Part shown: positions 49,712 to 63,030 of the stretch, piece by piece
Layout of the letters: every line of letters starts with the position of its first letter
Position numbering within the stretch: the stretch's first letter is position 1
Assembly (NCBI GenBank): GCA_002189035.1
Contig: NEEC01000002.1
Coordinates: 2,170,001 to 2,234,000, forward strand
Reading direction: 5' to 3'
DNA from: Utricularia gibba
Lineage: Eukaryota; Streptophyta; Magnoliopsida; Lamiales; Lentibulariaceae
DNA: 64,000 nt
Position numbers and translations under genes: made by a program
Notes under the pieces: model-generated
Database searches by the model: none
Seen by the model: only the letters and a program-made list of their open reading frames with translations
Told to the model about the DNA's origin: nothing

Positions 49712-51769
49712 TCATCTAGCAGTGGAGTCAATGTGGTCGCCAAGGATGCGCTGCCGGAAATCGGAGACCATCAAGGGAAGGCCCTCTTGCAGTGAGACTT
49801 TAGGTTCCCACCCCAGCAGCTCCTTCGCTTTCGTGATGTCAGGCTTCCTCTTGTGTGGATCATCTTCGGTGTTCGGCCTGAATTCGATCCTGGCATTTGG
49901 GTCGATTGTCGTTTGGACAACCTGCGACCAACAAGTCCCCCATGTTCAGCAGACAGCAAACCTGCCCACTCTTTTACTTGAGATGTAATGAATGCGAATC
50001 GCACCTGAGCAAGTTCAAGCATGGTGAATTCCCCTGGATTGCCAAGATTGAAAGGGCCGACATGATCCCCTTCCATCAGCCGCACCAGACCATCTACCTG
50101 CTCAAAGGTGATCATTCAGCTCTTCTGTGAGCAATTTATGGCGAAGTGCGAGTGCTCACCAAATCTGAGACATATTGAAAGCTCCTCGTCTGCTTCCCAT
50201 CTCCATACACAGTCAATGCCTCCTTCCTCAGCGCCTGAGGGTTCGATCAGACAGATCTCAGATTTCATTCAAGGTGTGTCTCCTGTTGTCTAGGCAACAA
50301 GAAGCAAACAAGGAGTTACCTGGGCTACGAAGTTGCTGACAACTCGCCCGTCGTCGATGCACATACGAGGCCCGTAGGTGTTGAAGATCCTAGCAATCCT
50401 CACCTAACACACAAAGCGTAAGTTTTTCTGGGTTCAACAAAGAATCAGTTACCCTTCTATTGTAATTCATTGACACTGTTCTTTGGTGCTCAGCTCTGGA
50501 GGATTGCAAGAGAAAACTCAGGAAGATGGATGGGGAGTACAATGGTGTACCTCAACCTCCGCACCGCGGTGGTAGTCCATGGTCAACGTTTCGGCTGTCC
50601 TCTTTCCTTCGTCGTAGCAGCTTCGGACGCCTGTTGCGAACACAAGGGAAAAAGAGGACACCATTGAGCTCCATGGAACAAAAACAAGACAAAATGGGGA
50701 GATCACAGCATCAGATCTCTGTTCACAGAGGGCATTAACTCGATTTCCACAAGCATCAGACACCAGCAATATCAAACACTTGCCCCAAGCACATTCAGAG
50801 GAAGTGTCCCTAGCAGAAGCTAACGCACATTTTACATGAACCACGACAAGGGGTCGATGAGCAGCATGATGAATGGAGCTTCAGATGTAAACCAGGTACT
50901 AAATCATCTGCGAGCGTATCTATACCATGTTCACTTTTATGAACTCACCAATTGGATTGACGTTGCCCCAGTAGGTTTCAACTTGCGGGTGTTGCAATGG
51001 GTCGCCGTACACCTCGCTGGTGCTCGTCAGCAGAAACCGGGCGCCGACTCTTTTAGCCAGGCCAAGCATGTTCAGCGTCCCGACTACATTTGTCTTGTGC
51101 AACAGGAATTAAGGATCTAAGACAATGCTTGATACAAACTATGGAGAGGAATGATGAAAAAGGATATGATCGTCTTGACGGGATTGTGCTTGTAATGAAC
51201 GGGGGAAGCAGGGCAGGCGAGATGGTAGATCTGGTCCACTTCCAGAAGAATCGGCTCAACGACGTCGTGTCGAATCAGCTCGAACCTGGGGTTCCCAAAA
51301 TGCTGCGCCAGATTCTCCTTCCTCCCGGTGAAAAAATTGTCAACGACGATCACACTATCGCCCCTGCTGATCAAACGATCCACCAAATGGCTACCAACGA
51401 ACCCAGCCCCGCCAGTCACAACGATCCGGAGACCCTTCGATTTCAAACCGAGCGGCACTTTTCCGACCGAGTTTATCCCGAAGCCAGACGATAAATGGCC
51501 GTTCTGGTACATTCGACGGTGGGGCTCGGCCCGAGATAACTCTGACGGAACGTAGCCGCTGGGAGAAGCACCCGGTTGTCGGAGAAAGGCACGGAGGCGA
51601 ATAAAACCGTGGCAATAGCAATACCCACGAACAGAAAAATCAAGCGCTGCTCCCGAAGAATGTACCGAATCGGACGAACAACGTGTAGCCATGGCTTATA
51701 CGGCTTGGGCGTGTAGGCTTCCATCGCCGGCACCGATTCATGGCCTCGGAATATCAAATCCGAACTCAT
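49712..51769 (-). CDS. UXS: UDP-glucuronate decarboxylase / UDP-xylose synthase, membrane type
   Basis: Converts UDP-glucuronate to UDP-xylose for cell-wall polysaccharides, in the Golgi for this anchored type. From ATG 51769 comes [20 protein letters not shown], then the membrane segment [20 protein letters not shown]. One base is missing at 51530-51532 (a G run on the coding strand) between SYLG and AEPHRRMYQ. The Rossmann NAD site is [17 protein letters not shown]. Later exons include [40 protein letters not shown], the catalytic [13 protein letters not shown] (YxxxK), [19 protein letters not shown] and [20 protein letters not shown], ending GDHIDSTAR at 49712. About eight exons. The N-terminal anchor fits the UXS2/UXS4 group. 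Confidence 0.92.
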
Positions 51770-52650
51770 TCCCCGATACTTTCACCTTTAAAACAGCGCT
51801 CAGACAGCGAAAATCTCGAAATCACAAGAACGGATCACGAATTGCGACACGAAACTCACGAAAAATGCGTCTGCCTCGCCGGCGCGTGGCGGTTGGCGTC
51901 AAAGTTCCTCAAGAGACCGGTCCTCTCTTAAAAGCCTGGGTGCATCTTCTGCAATGACTAATTTATCCTTGCGTGGACTTTTCCTACATTAAAGACTAAT
52001 TTACGCGCCGCATAAAGATAGCCTTGTTGGCATTATTCTCTTATATTAATATCTAGCAATTAAAAAATAAAAAATAATAACAAATAAAAGTAAACCCCTA
52101 GACATTAGATAGTATGACCAATGTTTTAAAATGATAAGTTAAGTCCTAATAATGTATTCATTTCATTTAAAAAATATTTTCCATTTTTTAAATACTTTAA
52201 AATATAATAAAAAATCACCAAACCCTACTCAATCTATCATAAAAAAAATAACCATTTTTAAAACATATTTTTATGACAATGATGTTCCTTGGAGCTCTCA
52301 AAAGGTTGAGTGTTTTTGAGTACTATGTATTATAAATTTGATCATTATATTTTGAATGTGTGAAAAAAAGACCTGATGTCTAATTTTGTAAATGACCCCT
52401 TGCTTCAAACCGCCATGGGAAAGTGCATGAAATTCATGGGAAGGGCAAGGTGCCAGAGTGAAGGATCAAGATCAGCAAAGACAATGGCCACCAGGATACA
52501 CAGCACAAGAACAAGGCAAATAGATACTGAAACACAATCACCCCTGCATATGCCTAGCTTCATTCTTCTCCGATGAAGCTCTGAAATGAATCAGTTTCGG
52601 TTCGAGATCGAGCCGGTTGAATGGATTCTCAAATGATGCAGTAAGAAGCA
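51770..52650. other. Spacer upstream of UXS and downstream of HIPP
   Basis: Contains the UXS promoter, an AT-rich tract at about 52030-52360 and the HIPP 3' region. No gene. Confidence 0.6.
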
Positions 52651-53604
52651 TCACATTATTGGACAGAGGCTTCCATCCACAAGAGGGCCACCATGATTCA
52701 CATCCATGAGTTCAGATGAAGGAGATGAAGGGAGGAGGAGGTAGGGATTCATGTAGCCATGAGAGTAAGTAGGGAAAGCACAGAAAGAATTAGCAACGCT
52801 TGCCATAGGTGGTGAAGTGTCATAACTCACCTCATATTCGGGACCAGGGAAGTAAAAGTGAGGATAGGGAAGAATCTGCAGGTATGGAGTATTGGGATTG
52901 GGCTGATCAACATGGCCGCCCTGTGGAGGAGATTCGATGGTCGCAGAGGCGGATGGAGGTGGGTCGATGCTGTCTCCGGGGGCTAGTATAGTGACACTCC
53001 CCTTTTCTTTTTCTTCTTCTTCTTTTTACCTCCATTTCCTCCCCCACCACCACCTTCCGAGGCACCTCCAGCGTTGGAAAAGGTGACCACCTTCTCAACC
53101 TCAGGTGGTGGTTTCTGGTTTCCCTTTCCATTGCTACTGTCTTCTTCACTTTTCTTGTCATCGGAGTTTTCCCAAAGCTCTGCATGTTTTCCAGACTTGA
53201 CCAGTTTCTTGATCAATTCTTCAGCTTCTACGTTTCCAGCAACAAGAACCTTGTGTTGCGTGGCATCTATGTCTATTTTATATACTCCTGTACACAAGGT
53301 ATCCACAATACACAAAAAAAGGTTTAAAGAAAATGAAACGATCAAACAGACTGCCACCAAAAAAAAAGACAGTGAAACATGAATAGATGATGGCTAACCT
53401 TCGATGCTTTGGAGAACTTTTTTTACTTTCCTAAGGCAGCCTCCGCAGTGAATAGACACTCTCAAGGTCCATGTCTGCAGAAATATATCAAAAGTGATGC
53501 AAAGACTCTCAGTTTCTACATAAATCTCAACATAAAAACGAGAAAGAGGTCACCTTGTATGTAAGAGGTTCAGGGTTGTTGTCACCGCCAGCTTCTCTCT
53601 CCAT
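52651..53604 (-). CDS. Heavy-metal-associated isoprenylated plant protein (HIPP)
   Basis: Predicted metal-binding, lipid-anchored protein. Exons from ATG 53604 give [17 protein letters not shown], then the HMA domain [20 protein letters not shown] with the CGGC metal site and [21 protein letters not shown] long Glu/Gly/Lys-rich spacer follows, with a poly-Lys stretch (53000-53045). One base is missing in the A run (53003-53006 on the plus strand as TTTT). After restoring the frame the protein continues as [40 protein letters not shown] and a proline/tyrosine-rich tail to LCPIM at 52651. The last four residues, CPIM, fit a prenylation CaaX box, as the family needs. The unrestored frame stops early and lacks it. 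Confidence 0.88.
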
Positions 53605-54528
53605 TAGAGAGAGCCGTCGGTGAAACAAAACAAGAAAAGCCTGTTGTTCCCTTTGGAACCTGATTCACTGAAATGAGGATGGTAAATCATGCACATACAT
53701 CAATTCCTGTGAAGCAGAAAAGAAAAGGACTACATTACCCCTTCAATATGGAGGACAATCAGAGTGTCGGCTTTGTAAGTTTGTACCAAGTTATCAATTA
53801 TACAACCAGATAAACCGACAAACAATTAAATGATAAACATTAACACCCCTAGAGGTCACACAGGAAGAAGATGAATAATGCGCTTCCTGATGCATAGACA
53901 CAGGAAAAGCAATTGAAAAGCTCATTTTCTGCACTGGCAAGTGATCTTGAAAAATCTAAATAGAAACTACAGAAGTTCTTAGCAGAAAACACAGAAAGAA
54001 TATCAAACAGTAAATAGATACCAAGTGGAGTATATAGGAACAAAGCATCCGAATTCTGACACTAGACAAATTCCACTACGAGCACTCCAGAATCACAAAA
54101 CAGCCAATATATTGCATAAAGGTGAAAAAGATTTGTGATATCCAGCTTTGAATTGTTACATCTAGCATATGGTGCAACATCAAAAGAAGTATCTCAAAAG
54201 TTAAAGAGAGGGGCCATCACAGAAAGTGGCAGCATAGTAGTGGAGTTAAAAGAAGAACAAATAAGACGCGCTTTTTCAAGTATGAACAATACTGGGGGAT
54301 AGTCCTAGAATATCACTGAGCATCCAAATACGCATAAACTCTAAAAAGTGACCATTCCATATTATTAAAGTAACACAGTAGCCACGCAGGGTGTCAACTT
54401 GTGTAAAATCATAAAAATTACAGTCCAACCTTAAAACAATAGCTAAATAGAACATTAATCCAGAATCCCATGGTTATTGTACAAAAATCAAAGAAACTTG
54501 TAACCGTGGTTGAAGGATATAGAGCTAA
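53605..54528. other. Spacer between HIPP and dephospho-CoA kinase
   Basis: HIPP promoter and leader plus the CoA-kinase 3' UTR. Intron-like, AT-rich sequence with no gene. Confidence 0.6.
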
Positions 54529-55589
<1,061 letters not shown>

Positions 55590-55680
55590 TCAGCCCAAGT
55601 GCGAACCCGATTTCTGAGGCCAGCTTATTCATTTTCTTTCCCATGCCGCCGCTGCTTTTTCTCGACGAACTTTCACACGA

Positions 55681-57043
55681 ATGAACAACGCCATAGCTGC
55701 AAGAATCACGCACATTTTGACGACTAGTTGCAGAAATGAGTCTCATGTTTACCAAGTTCTGGCACAGATACTTGTGCAGAATCTCCGCTCCGACACCACC
55801 GTGGCGTACCATTTTATCACGGCGTGTCAATCGGCAAACCTCCTCGTTTCCGCAGCTTTGCCCCTATATTTAAATGGCGGAAAAAACCCTCACACTTTCG
55901 TCTGCAACTCTCTTCTCAAGGCATTTGCTCATTCTGCTGATCATGAAAAGTCTTGGCCAGTCTACAACTTTATGCATAGGAATTCTATATCCGTGAACGG
56001 TTATAGTTTCCCCTTCGTGCTGAAGGCGCTGGCGGACATGAGGTTGATAGAAGGGGGAGATTTGTTGCACGCGCAGATAAGGAAATTGGGTTTCTTGGCG
56101 GATATTTATGTAGGGAACTCTCTGATGAATGTTTATTCTGCATTAGGAAGAATGGATTTTTGTAGAAAAGTGTTCGATGAAATGCCTCTGAAGGATGTTG
56201 TCTCTTGGACCATCATGATTTCCGGCTTCAAGAACTTGGGGAGGTTTCATGATGCTTTGATTGCATTCGACAGTATGATAAGGGAAGGCGTGATGCCGAA
56301 TCAGGTGACTGCAGTGAACGCTTTGGCTGCTTGTGCAGGTTGTGGGGTGTTGGATATCGGCTTATGGATCCATGAACAAGTGAAGACGAACAAATGGGAA
56401 TTGGATGTGATTCTAGGAACTGCGCTGATTGATATGTACGGAAGTGCGGGCGCATCCATGAGGCGCTACAAGTTTTCAAGCAAATGGATACGAAAAATTT
56501 GTTTACTTGGAATGCAATCATCGGAGGCTTGGCTCTATCAGACAACAGAGGAGAGGCTGTTAAGCTGTTCTTCGAGATGAAAGAAGAAGGGATCGAGCCA
56601 GATGAAGGAACCTTGGTTGCAGTTCTTATCTCCTGCGTTCATTCAGGTCTAGTCGACAAAGGGCAGCACATATTTTCTTCTCTAGTTAAAGGTGAATACG
56701 GATTCCCCCCGGTTTGAAGCATTATAACTGTATGGTTGATCTACTAGCACGTTCTGGGCATTTGGATGATGCACTAACACTGATCAGAGAAATGCCGTTT
56801 CAGCCTACGGTGAGTACTTGGGGAGCTCTGGTTTCTGGGTGCAGAGCTGAAGGAAACTACCAGCTCTGCGAAATGGCTGCATGGAAGCTAGTGCTGATGG
56901 AACCCCATAACAGTGCTCACCGTGTTCTGTTGTCTAATGTCTACGCTGATCAGGGAAAATGGAGCGATGTAGACAAAGTCAGACAGATGATGAAAGAAAA
57001 GGGGCTCAAGAAGGGAACGAGCAGCAGCTCCCTTACTACTTGA
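55681..57043 (+). CDS. PLS-type pentatricopeptide repeat protein, two frame breaks
   Basis: RNA-binding helical repeat protein, probably for organelle RNA processing or editing. From ATG 55681 the frame gives MNNAIAARITHILTTSCRNE, then repeats such as FVCNSLLKAFAHSADHEKSW, SFPFVLKALADMRLIEGGDL, DVVSWTIMISGFKNLGRFHD and VTAVNALAACAGCGVLDIGL. Two one-base deletions break it, at 56448-56450 (GGG) and 56705-56710 (C run). The restored frames give HEALQVFKQMDTKNLFTWNA and HYNCMVDLLARSGHLDDALT, then TVSTWGALVSGCRAEGNY. The C-terminus ends early with KKGTSSSSLTT and lacks the DYW domain. No clear transit peptide is read. It belongs to the plant PLS class. Confidence 0.88.
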
Positions 57044-57215
57044 ACCAGCCATTACCTGCTTGAGATCGACACTACAAAAATGCATGCTTTATTGGTCCAC
57101 AGAAAAGGAAAGGAGTTCACATTATTGAGCAAGTTCAACAACAAACACAGAGAAGGGGACTTGTCTGTGCGAGAAGGGAAACGCTAGAAGACTGATATCC
57201 AACTGCAGTTGCACT

Positions 57216-58006
57216 TCAGGGGAACTTCATCTTTTCGAGGGTCTTCTGCCAAGCGGGTCGTGCCACGATCTCCTTTGCCCATCTGTTGACGTGGGGTCTC
57301 GCCTCGAAGACATCCTTGACTTTGGTTCCAATCAAGCCGTTTACAACAGGTTGGTGGCTCAGATCCGCCAAGCTGAAATCTTCCCCTGCCAAGAATTTGG
57401 ACTCCTTCAGACGCGCCTCGTAGATGTCGAGGATCGAGGCCAGTTTCTCCGTGAGTTTCTCCACTTCAGCCTCGTCGGTTACCATCCCCCGGATCGGCTT
57501 GACAATAATCTCGAAGGCCAGCTTCACTGCCGTTTGATCAAACTGCTGGGACTCCACCTCCGTCCACAGAAGCACCAACCCCGCTTCCTTGGGGTTCGTG
57601 GGATCAGCTGAGTTCCCTCATCCGCGTAGGCACGCGCGATGTACTGAGTAATCGCCCTCGATTCTGCAACCCAGGAAGAAAAGGAAAAGTCAGTCAGCGG
57701 GTGTAAAACTTGTCCCATCTCCATGGATCCTTACCGAAGAGCTTCAAGTCTCCATCTTCAAAGGCGGGAACCTTCCCAAAAGGCTGCAACAACAAACAGA
57801 GGTGTTGTTGAGGTCGCTTTCTAGACACCAGATTAAAGGAAGGAAGGAAGGAAGCTCACGTTGAGGGAAATGAAGGGCTGGTTCTTCTGCTGGCCAGTCT
57901 GGAGATCAACCAAGACGAACTCGTACGGCAGTCCCTTCTCTTCAAGGCAAGCTACCACCCTCCGTACCGCCGGAGACAAAGGATGCCCGTGAACTTTCAA
58001 CCCCAT
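57216..58006 (-). CDS. GSTF: Phi-class glutathione S-transferase
   Basis: Conjugates glutathione to electrophiles and detoxifies stress products in the cytosol. Three exons. The first, from ATG 58006, reads MGLKVHGHPLSPAVRRVVAC (catalytic Ser in LSPA), then KGLPYEFVLVDLQTGQQKNQ. The second gives PFGKVPAFEDGDLKLFE. The third gives SRAITQYIARAYADEGTQL, then, after one missing base near 57605, DPTNPKEAGLVLLWTEVESQ, LAGEDFSLADLSHQPVVNGL and KEIVARPAWQKTLEKMKFP. The SRAITQYI and DFSLADL motifs are phi-class landmarks. About 215 residues. It sits beside MTPC1, as GSTF8 does in Arabidopsis. Confidence 0.92.
57837..57853. repeat. AAGG tetranucleotide repeat
   Basis: About four AAGG units in a GST intron, a simple repeat. 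Confidence 0.85.
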
Positions 58007-58731
58007 CGCAGGTCTGTCTGTAAGTCTCTTCTGGTGGTTGGCTACCGCAGCAGTCCTTCAGTGATGATTTATATAGATGATGAGAAAAGGTCACTGTAGA
58101 GAGGGTTCGTTCAGGTAGCCGCAGAAAAGTAGCCCTATCCAACGCCCGGTCTTCAAAATTGAATTGCAATCGGTGCCTAACGTCTATCCAGCTCATTGCT
58201 GTCATGTGGAAGGGCCTGGAACCTCCTCCTACTCCTACGACCACTCCACGCACGGGCTGACGCTGCTCTCGCCTCCACTCCATCGCCCACGCAAGCGCTG
58301 ACGTACTCTTCAATTTCCAATTTCCTATACCTTACCCACTGGTATTTAAACAATTATGTGTGTTTGGTTTAAATTCAAATTAATTTTAATTAGAAAATAA
58401 AATACAATTCAATCATAATTTAATGTTTTTTTTTATCAAAAATAGACTTTATAAAAAAAAGAACTATTTTAATAAAATAATGTAAATCATACAAATGCAC
58501 ATGTTTGAAAATTAAGATAATGTTTTTTGTGGTGTATATCGCAAATATTCATTAGAAATAAATAAAAATACGAACTATTATAATATAAAATTTTATTAAA
58601 AAAATTAAAGAGAAATGATTGGGGATCTTCTGAATGCTCATCCCATTCAAGAACCTTGTGTCTTTTTTAGTAACAGGGGTGATTCGACGTTGCTCACAGA
58701 GAGAGGGTGAGAAATATCACATACCCTGGAG
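58007..58731. other. GST promoter and MTPC1 3' region
   Basis: AT-rich tract at 58360-58620 between the two minus-strand genes. No coding signal. Confidence 0.6.
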
Positions 58732-61436
58732 TCAGAGGCCAGGCATCGGGTGCCCCAGTCGGAGTAGGATGGATACATGTTTTATGTTTGGAACTGCTTC
58801 CAGGATGTGCTGCTGGGCATCTTCTGCAACCTTTGCAGCCTCCCTGGTTTTTGTAGCAGCCAAAGAAAAGGGTGATCACGACATTCACAAGCTTATGATG
58901 CTTCAGAAAACCCGAGAAGCTCACCGAATAAGTGCGTCCCCAGACATGGTGACCTCGATTTCAAGGAAAACATGCCCTTGCGATGAGTGCCGTGTGATTT
59001 TCTGCACTTCTATTTCCTGAGAGAACATTAAAGAGTTCATGTTATGTTCAGGGAGTTTGCGGGAGTTCGTTTGCGGTCCACTCCATGTACCTGGGAAAAT
59101 TTGGAAGCCAAAATTTTGGAAACTGTTTCTTCGGTATCTGTTGGCTCCATAGACATGTTGCTGCTCTCACTTGTGGGGACTTTCTGTAGACTTGTATCAG
59201 TTTCCCCGACATGCGAGTTTTCTGGATCTGCAAGAGAGTTGGATTAAGAGACTCCTGTTTCATGACTACAACGCATTGTAGCAAGCTAACAAGCACCTAT
59301 GTGTATGAAGACTTCTGCTACTTCAGGATGCAAAAGCTGAACCTGTCGGCGAACGTATTCCCCGATGTCATGTGCTTCACTAACGCTAGAAAAGGGATCC
59401 ACCTGAACAGGAGAGTGTGTTTTCAAGCATACTTTAAGAGATGCAGAGAAAATGATTTCTTGTTTCATTCAAACTGAGTATCTAAAACTGTGGGAGGTCA
59501 GTGAGAAACCTCAACATCAACGTCAAGATACAGAGATGAACCTGCTCGCCTGCCTCTGAGATGTTTGTGTCCCTGTAATTGGAAATAACGTATTCCGTTT
59601 CAAAACATAATCTTGAAGCAAAAAATTGGAAAGAACACAAAAGGGTACTGGAATTAGAATGCCTTGACTCCTTGAACCGCCGAAATTGTCTCCTTGTATT
59701 GCTTCAGATGGTCTGATGGAACAGCAGCATCCACCAATTCCATGATGCTACAATGGAACAGGCATGCCAATATTGTATATTAGCGTATTTGTGCTTTGGA
59801 AGGATATTGAAATGAAGATCACATTTTCCTCTGAAAATGTCATAGCTCAAAAGCGTGTTTCTGCGGAAACATAAGAAGAAAGAAGAAAAATCTGGTGCAT
59901 CACCTATTGTAACCACCCTCAATTCCAGCTTTTAGGATCAGTCCAGAGACGAAAAGCCCAGCGAGAGGATCAAGGAACCGAACCCCAACAATTGATCCAC
60001 CTAATTTTCCCAGTGAACGGGAAGTGTAAAGAGAGAAGTGAAAATAAGTACCAAAAAAACATCTTCTGGAAAACACAAGGACAAAAGGTTATGCTTCCTA
60101 TGAACCGTGTGAACTTCCAAACACAAAACTAATAGAAAAGATAAATATTTACCAACCCCAATGAGAGCAACGACGGATGAGACAGCATCTGCTCGATGGT
60201 GCCAAGCATTGGCAATCATGAGTCCACTGCCAGTTCTTTCCCCCACTCCCTTAGTCATCCAATATAACCTAATCAAAGCCAGAAAAAAAAAACAAGAAAT
60301 GGAAACTTCAACTGCAAACCAAAGTTCCTAACAGGCTCATATTATCCAGGGCACACAATGAACAATGCGCGAAAAAAAAATTAGACAGAACAAATGACCA
60401 GTAAATTATGACATGCAATGAAACTTCTGATAGTCTACATACCCTTCTTTAACAGCAATGGACATGAGGGTCATGTTTAAGGCAAGAACGGGGTGGTCCA
60501 TGTCCATCCCATGGTGATGGCCTCTATTATGAATGTGTCCACTGTCATGAGCCAAGGAATGATTGATAAACCATAGCTCCTAACAATGAAAATGGTTGGT
60601 ATTCGAGAAGAGCCAGACATAAAGCCAGTAGGTGTCTGTAAATTCAAGTGCAAAAATACTGCATAAGTACTCCTACCTGCAAAACATCAAAGGCATGCCA
60701 AGCTATGCCTCCAGCAGTCACCAACAACATACTCGAAATCCCAAGGGCTCCTAGCGATTCAAACTTACCATGTCCTGGAAAATTAATGGATCGAAGTATA
60801 AACAATAGGATAAAAAAGAAATTCCCAAAAGAGTGGCCAACGGACCATGATGATTAGCCCTAAAACAAATCAAACAAAAATCACATTTATCCCAGAAACT
60901 CTTATGGACAGATTAGAGCGTAGAGACAGATCAAAGGTTGACCATATGGATGCTCCTTATCCTTAGGAGTCCGTGCAGCATTAAAAGACAGCAGCGCCAC
61001 TCCACTCAACACCTTAACCATCAGGCACAACCAGAAACCATGTTAAACTAGGCACAATCTTATAAATTATCCGATCCAAGACCAAAAATCATACCACATC
61101 TGAGACGGAATGAGCAGCGTCTGCGATGATGGCAGTGCTGCCTGATAAATACCCAGTTACCGCCTTTCCTACCGCCAAACCGATATCTGCCGCCAGACCG
61201 ATTCGGAATATATTCTCGCTCTCTTTACCAAATCGCGTATCCCGGTCTTCTTGAAGGTGGTTGTGCAGGCCTCCATGCCACCGTCTTTGAATACTACGAG
61301 TCGCGTCTTCAGAATACAAATTTCCGTGATCAACACAAGAAATCTTCAGAAGATTGAAGAATGATCGCGATGATGAACCCATCGAGAGACAGCATTTGGG
61401 AATTGGATTCAGGTTTCTCAAAAACCTAAACCCCAT
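58732..61436 (-). CDS. MTPC1: Metal tolerance protein C1 (MTP6-like cation diffusion facilitator)
   Basis: Membrane transporter of the CDF family that moves divalent metal ions (for example Mn, Fe or Zn). About ten small exons. From ATG 61436 the first exon reads MGFRFLRNLNPIPKCCLSMG, a Ser-rich, probably organelle-targeting start, then FRIGLAADIGLAVGKAVTGY and STAIIADAAHSVSDV (CDF HxxxD-type motif, TM2). Next come KEHPYGHGKFESLGALGISS, DSGHIHNRGHHHGMDMDHPV (His-rich loop) and IANAWHHRADAVSSVVALIG (second metal site HxxxD). Then VDPFSSVSEAHDIGEYVRRQ and EVFIHIDPENSHVGETDTSL follow, and the end reads HVSILLRLGHPMPGL, stop at 58732. All TM helices and both HD pairs are present. The gene is intact. 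Confidence 0.93.
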
Positions 61437-63030
61437 CTCAATAGCGTAGAACTCCCTCCCCCACCTCCCAGAGACACTCGCAGTCTAGTTGCTTGAGAGG
61501 CACGCGAATTCTGTGTTCTAGAGGAGCAGTTGGCGGCGCAACTTCAATCAATTCCTTAGAAAAAATTAAACAATTTTTATTTCTAAGAAAAACAAAAAAA
61601 TAAAGATAAAATAGGAAGCAAAATGTATGGATAAACGTAGTTATCTTCTAAAAATTGATAGTTATCGATATTGATTTTTTAACTTAATTTATAAATATAA
61701 AATGAGTGATAAATATTTGTAAGTGTTTGATATATGCATCATGTATTCTAAATATATGATTCAAATATATACAAAAAAATCAGTTTTGAAATTATAAAAT
61801 TAATATTTTAAATTATATATTTAAATATTATGATTTTTTAATTGATTTCTTGTTTAATCATTAAAACTATATATTCAAAAAAATTAATAACTTGTGAAAT
61901 TAATTTTAAAAATCTAAATCTATGTTTTCATTATAAAACAAATAAAGAATAAGGAATTGTTCTGCATGAATTTTTGTAATAAATTCTACTTCTTTTAAAA
62001 TTACAAGTTGTTAAAAAGAAAGAAAATTGAAAAGAAGATTGGAAAGTAAAAGGAAAAGAATAATGAAGTATTGTTCTGCAAATAATTTAATTTCTTCTTT
62101 TTTCAATTAGAATTAGAATTTATTTGATAATAAATTTTATATTACATACATTAAAATTCATAAGAATTAAATAAATAATGAAAATGTGCGAGAGCATCCC
62201 GATGGGCCCCACAAGCCTCCTGTGACTTCTCAAGTCACAGGAGCATTCATTCTGTCCGTCCAGGCAAGGGACAAGAGAGAGTTGGCATCCAGCAATGAGC
62301 GCCGTGGTGATGATCAGCAAGAGCTCTCTCTATTTGGCTCCATGTCAAGCACAGCCTCGTCAGCCCATTTGAGCCAAGTATGCAGTTTTGTGACTTGTGC
62401 TGTTGTCTCCAAACAGGAAAACTCATGGAATGATAAAAAAGACGCCGCATGTCTCCTGTTTCCCAGCGCAGCTACTCCACCAGCTCACTGTTTCTGCTGC
62501 TTCATTCCCACGTGGAGATCTTATCCCATTTCACACCCGCATTGCATTACTGAAGCTTCGGATGGGTGCTTCGAATTTTCTTGCCACTAACAGCCAGGGC
62601 TCCACACAGCCCTTTTACCTTTGAATGTAAAGCACGGCAATGGAGATTTGGAGGGTGGAATCTGGTTACTCGTTGTGCCCCACCCGGTTCGGACAATGCA
62701 CTCCAAAATTGAGAATCCTGGAGATGAACGAGTGGACACAGTAGCGACACGTTTTTTGTATCTGCTGCGGTGTTTGATCATGGTCCTGAAGAGGTTTATC
62801 CTGTGATTGGCGGGGTACAGTTGCAGGAATCTGCAAAAGAGATTATCCCAGTCGGTACGCTCCACCGCTTCTCCTTCACATGGCTAGGAAATAAAGAAGC
62901 GTACGCCGAGCACGATCCTGATACCAAGCCTGCTCTAAAAGCCATAGTTGATCTCCTCCTCTTCTTCTTCACTCGAAAAGAAGCAAGCAGAAGGCAGGGG
63001 GCCGCGGCCTCGGGCTCATTCTTCCTCGAC
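61437..63030. other. Long promoter region of the glutaredoxin gene
   Basis: 61560-62160 is very AT-rich. The rest is GC-balanced and holds a TCP-type site GGGCCCCAC (about 62205-62213) and a perfect inverted repeat (separate entry). Open frames up to 134 codons here have no family signature. Confidence 0.6.
62217..62243. promoter_or_regulatory. Perfect 12-bp inverted repeat with 3-base loop
   Basis: CTCCTGTGACTT, loop CTC, AAGTCACAGGAG. The arms are exact complements and carry TGAC cores (as used by TGA and WRKY factors) in opposite orientation. It lies about 800 bp upstream of the glutaredoxin start. It could be a bZIP or WRKY double site or a short hairpin. No other evidence. Confidence 0.6.

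Noticed and set aside
62186-62590. 134-codon frame upstream of the glutaredoxin
   Set aside because: No recognisable domain. It overlaps a likely promoter with an inverted repeat.
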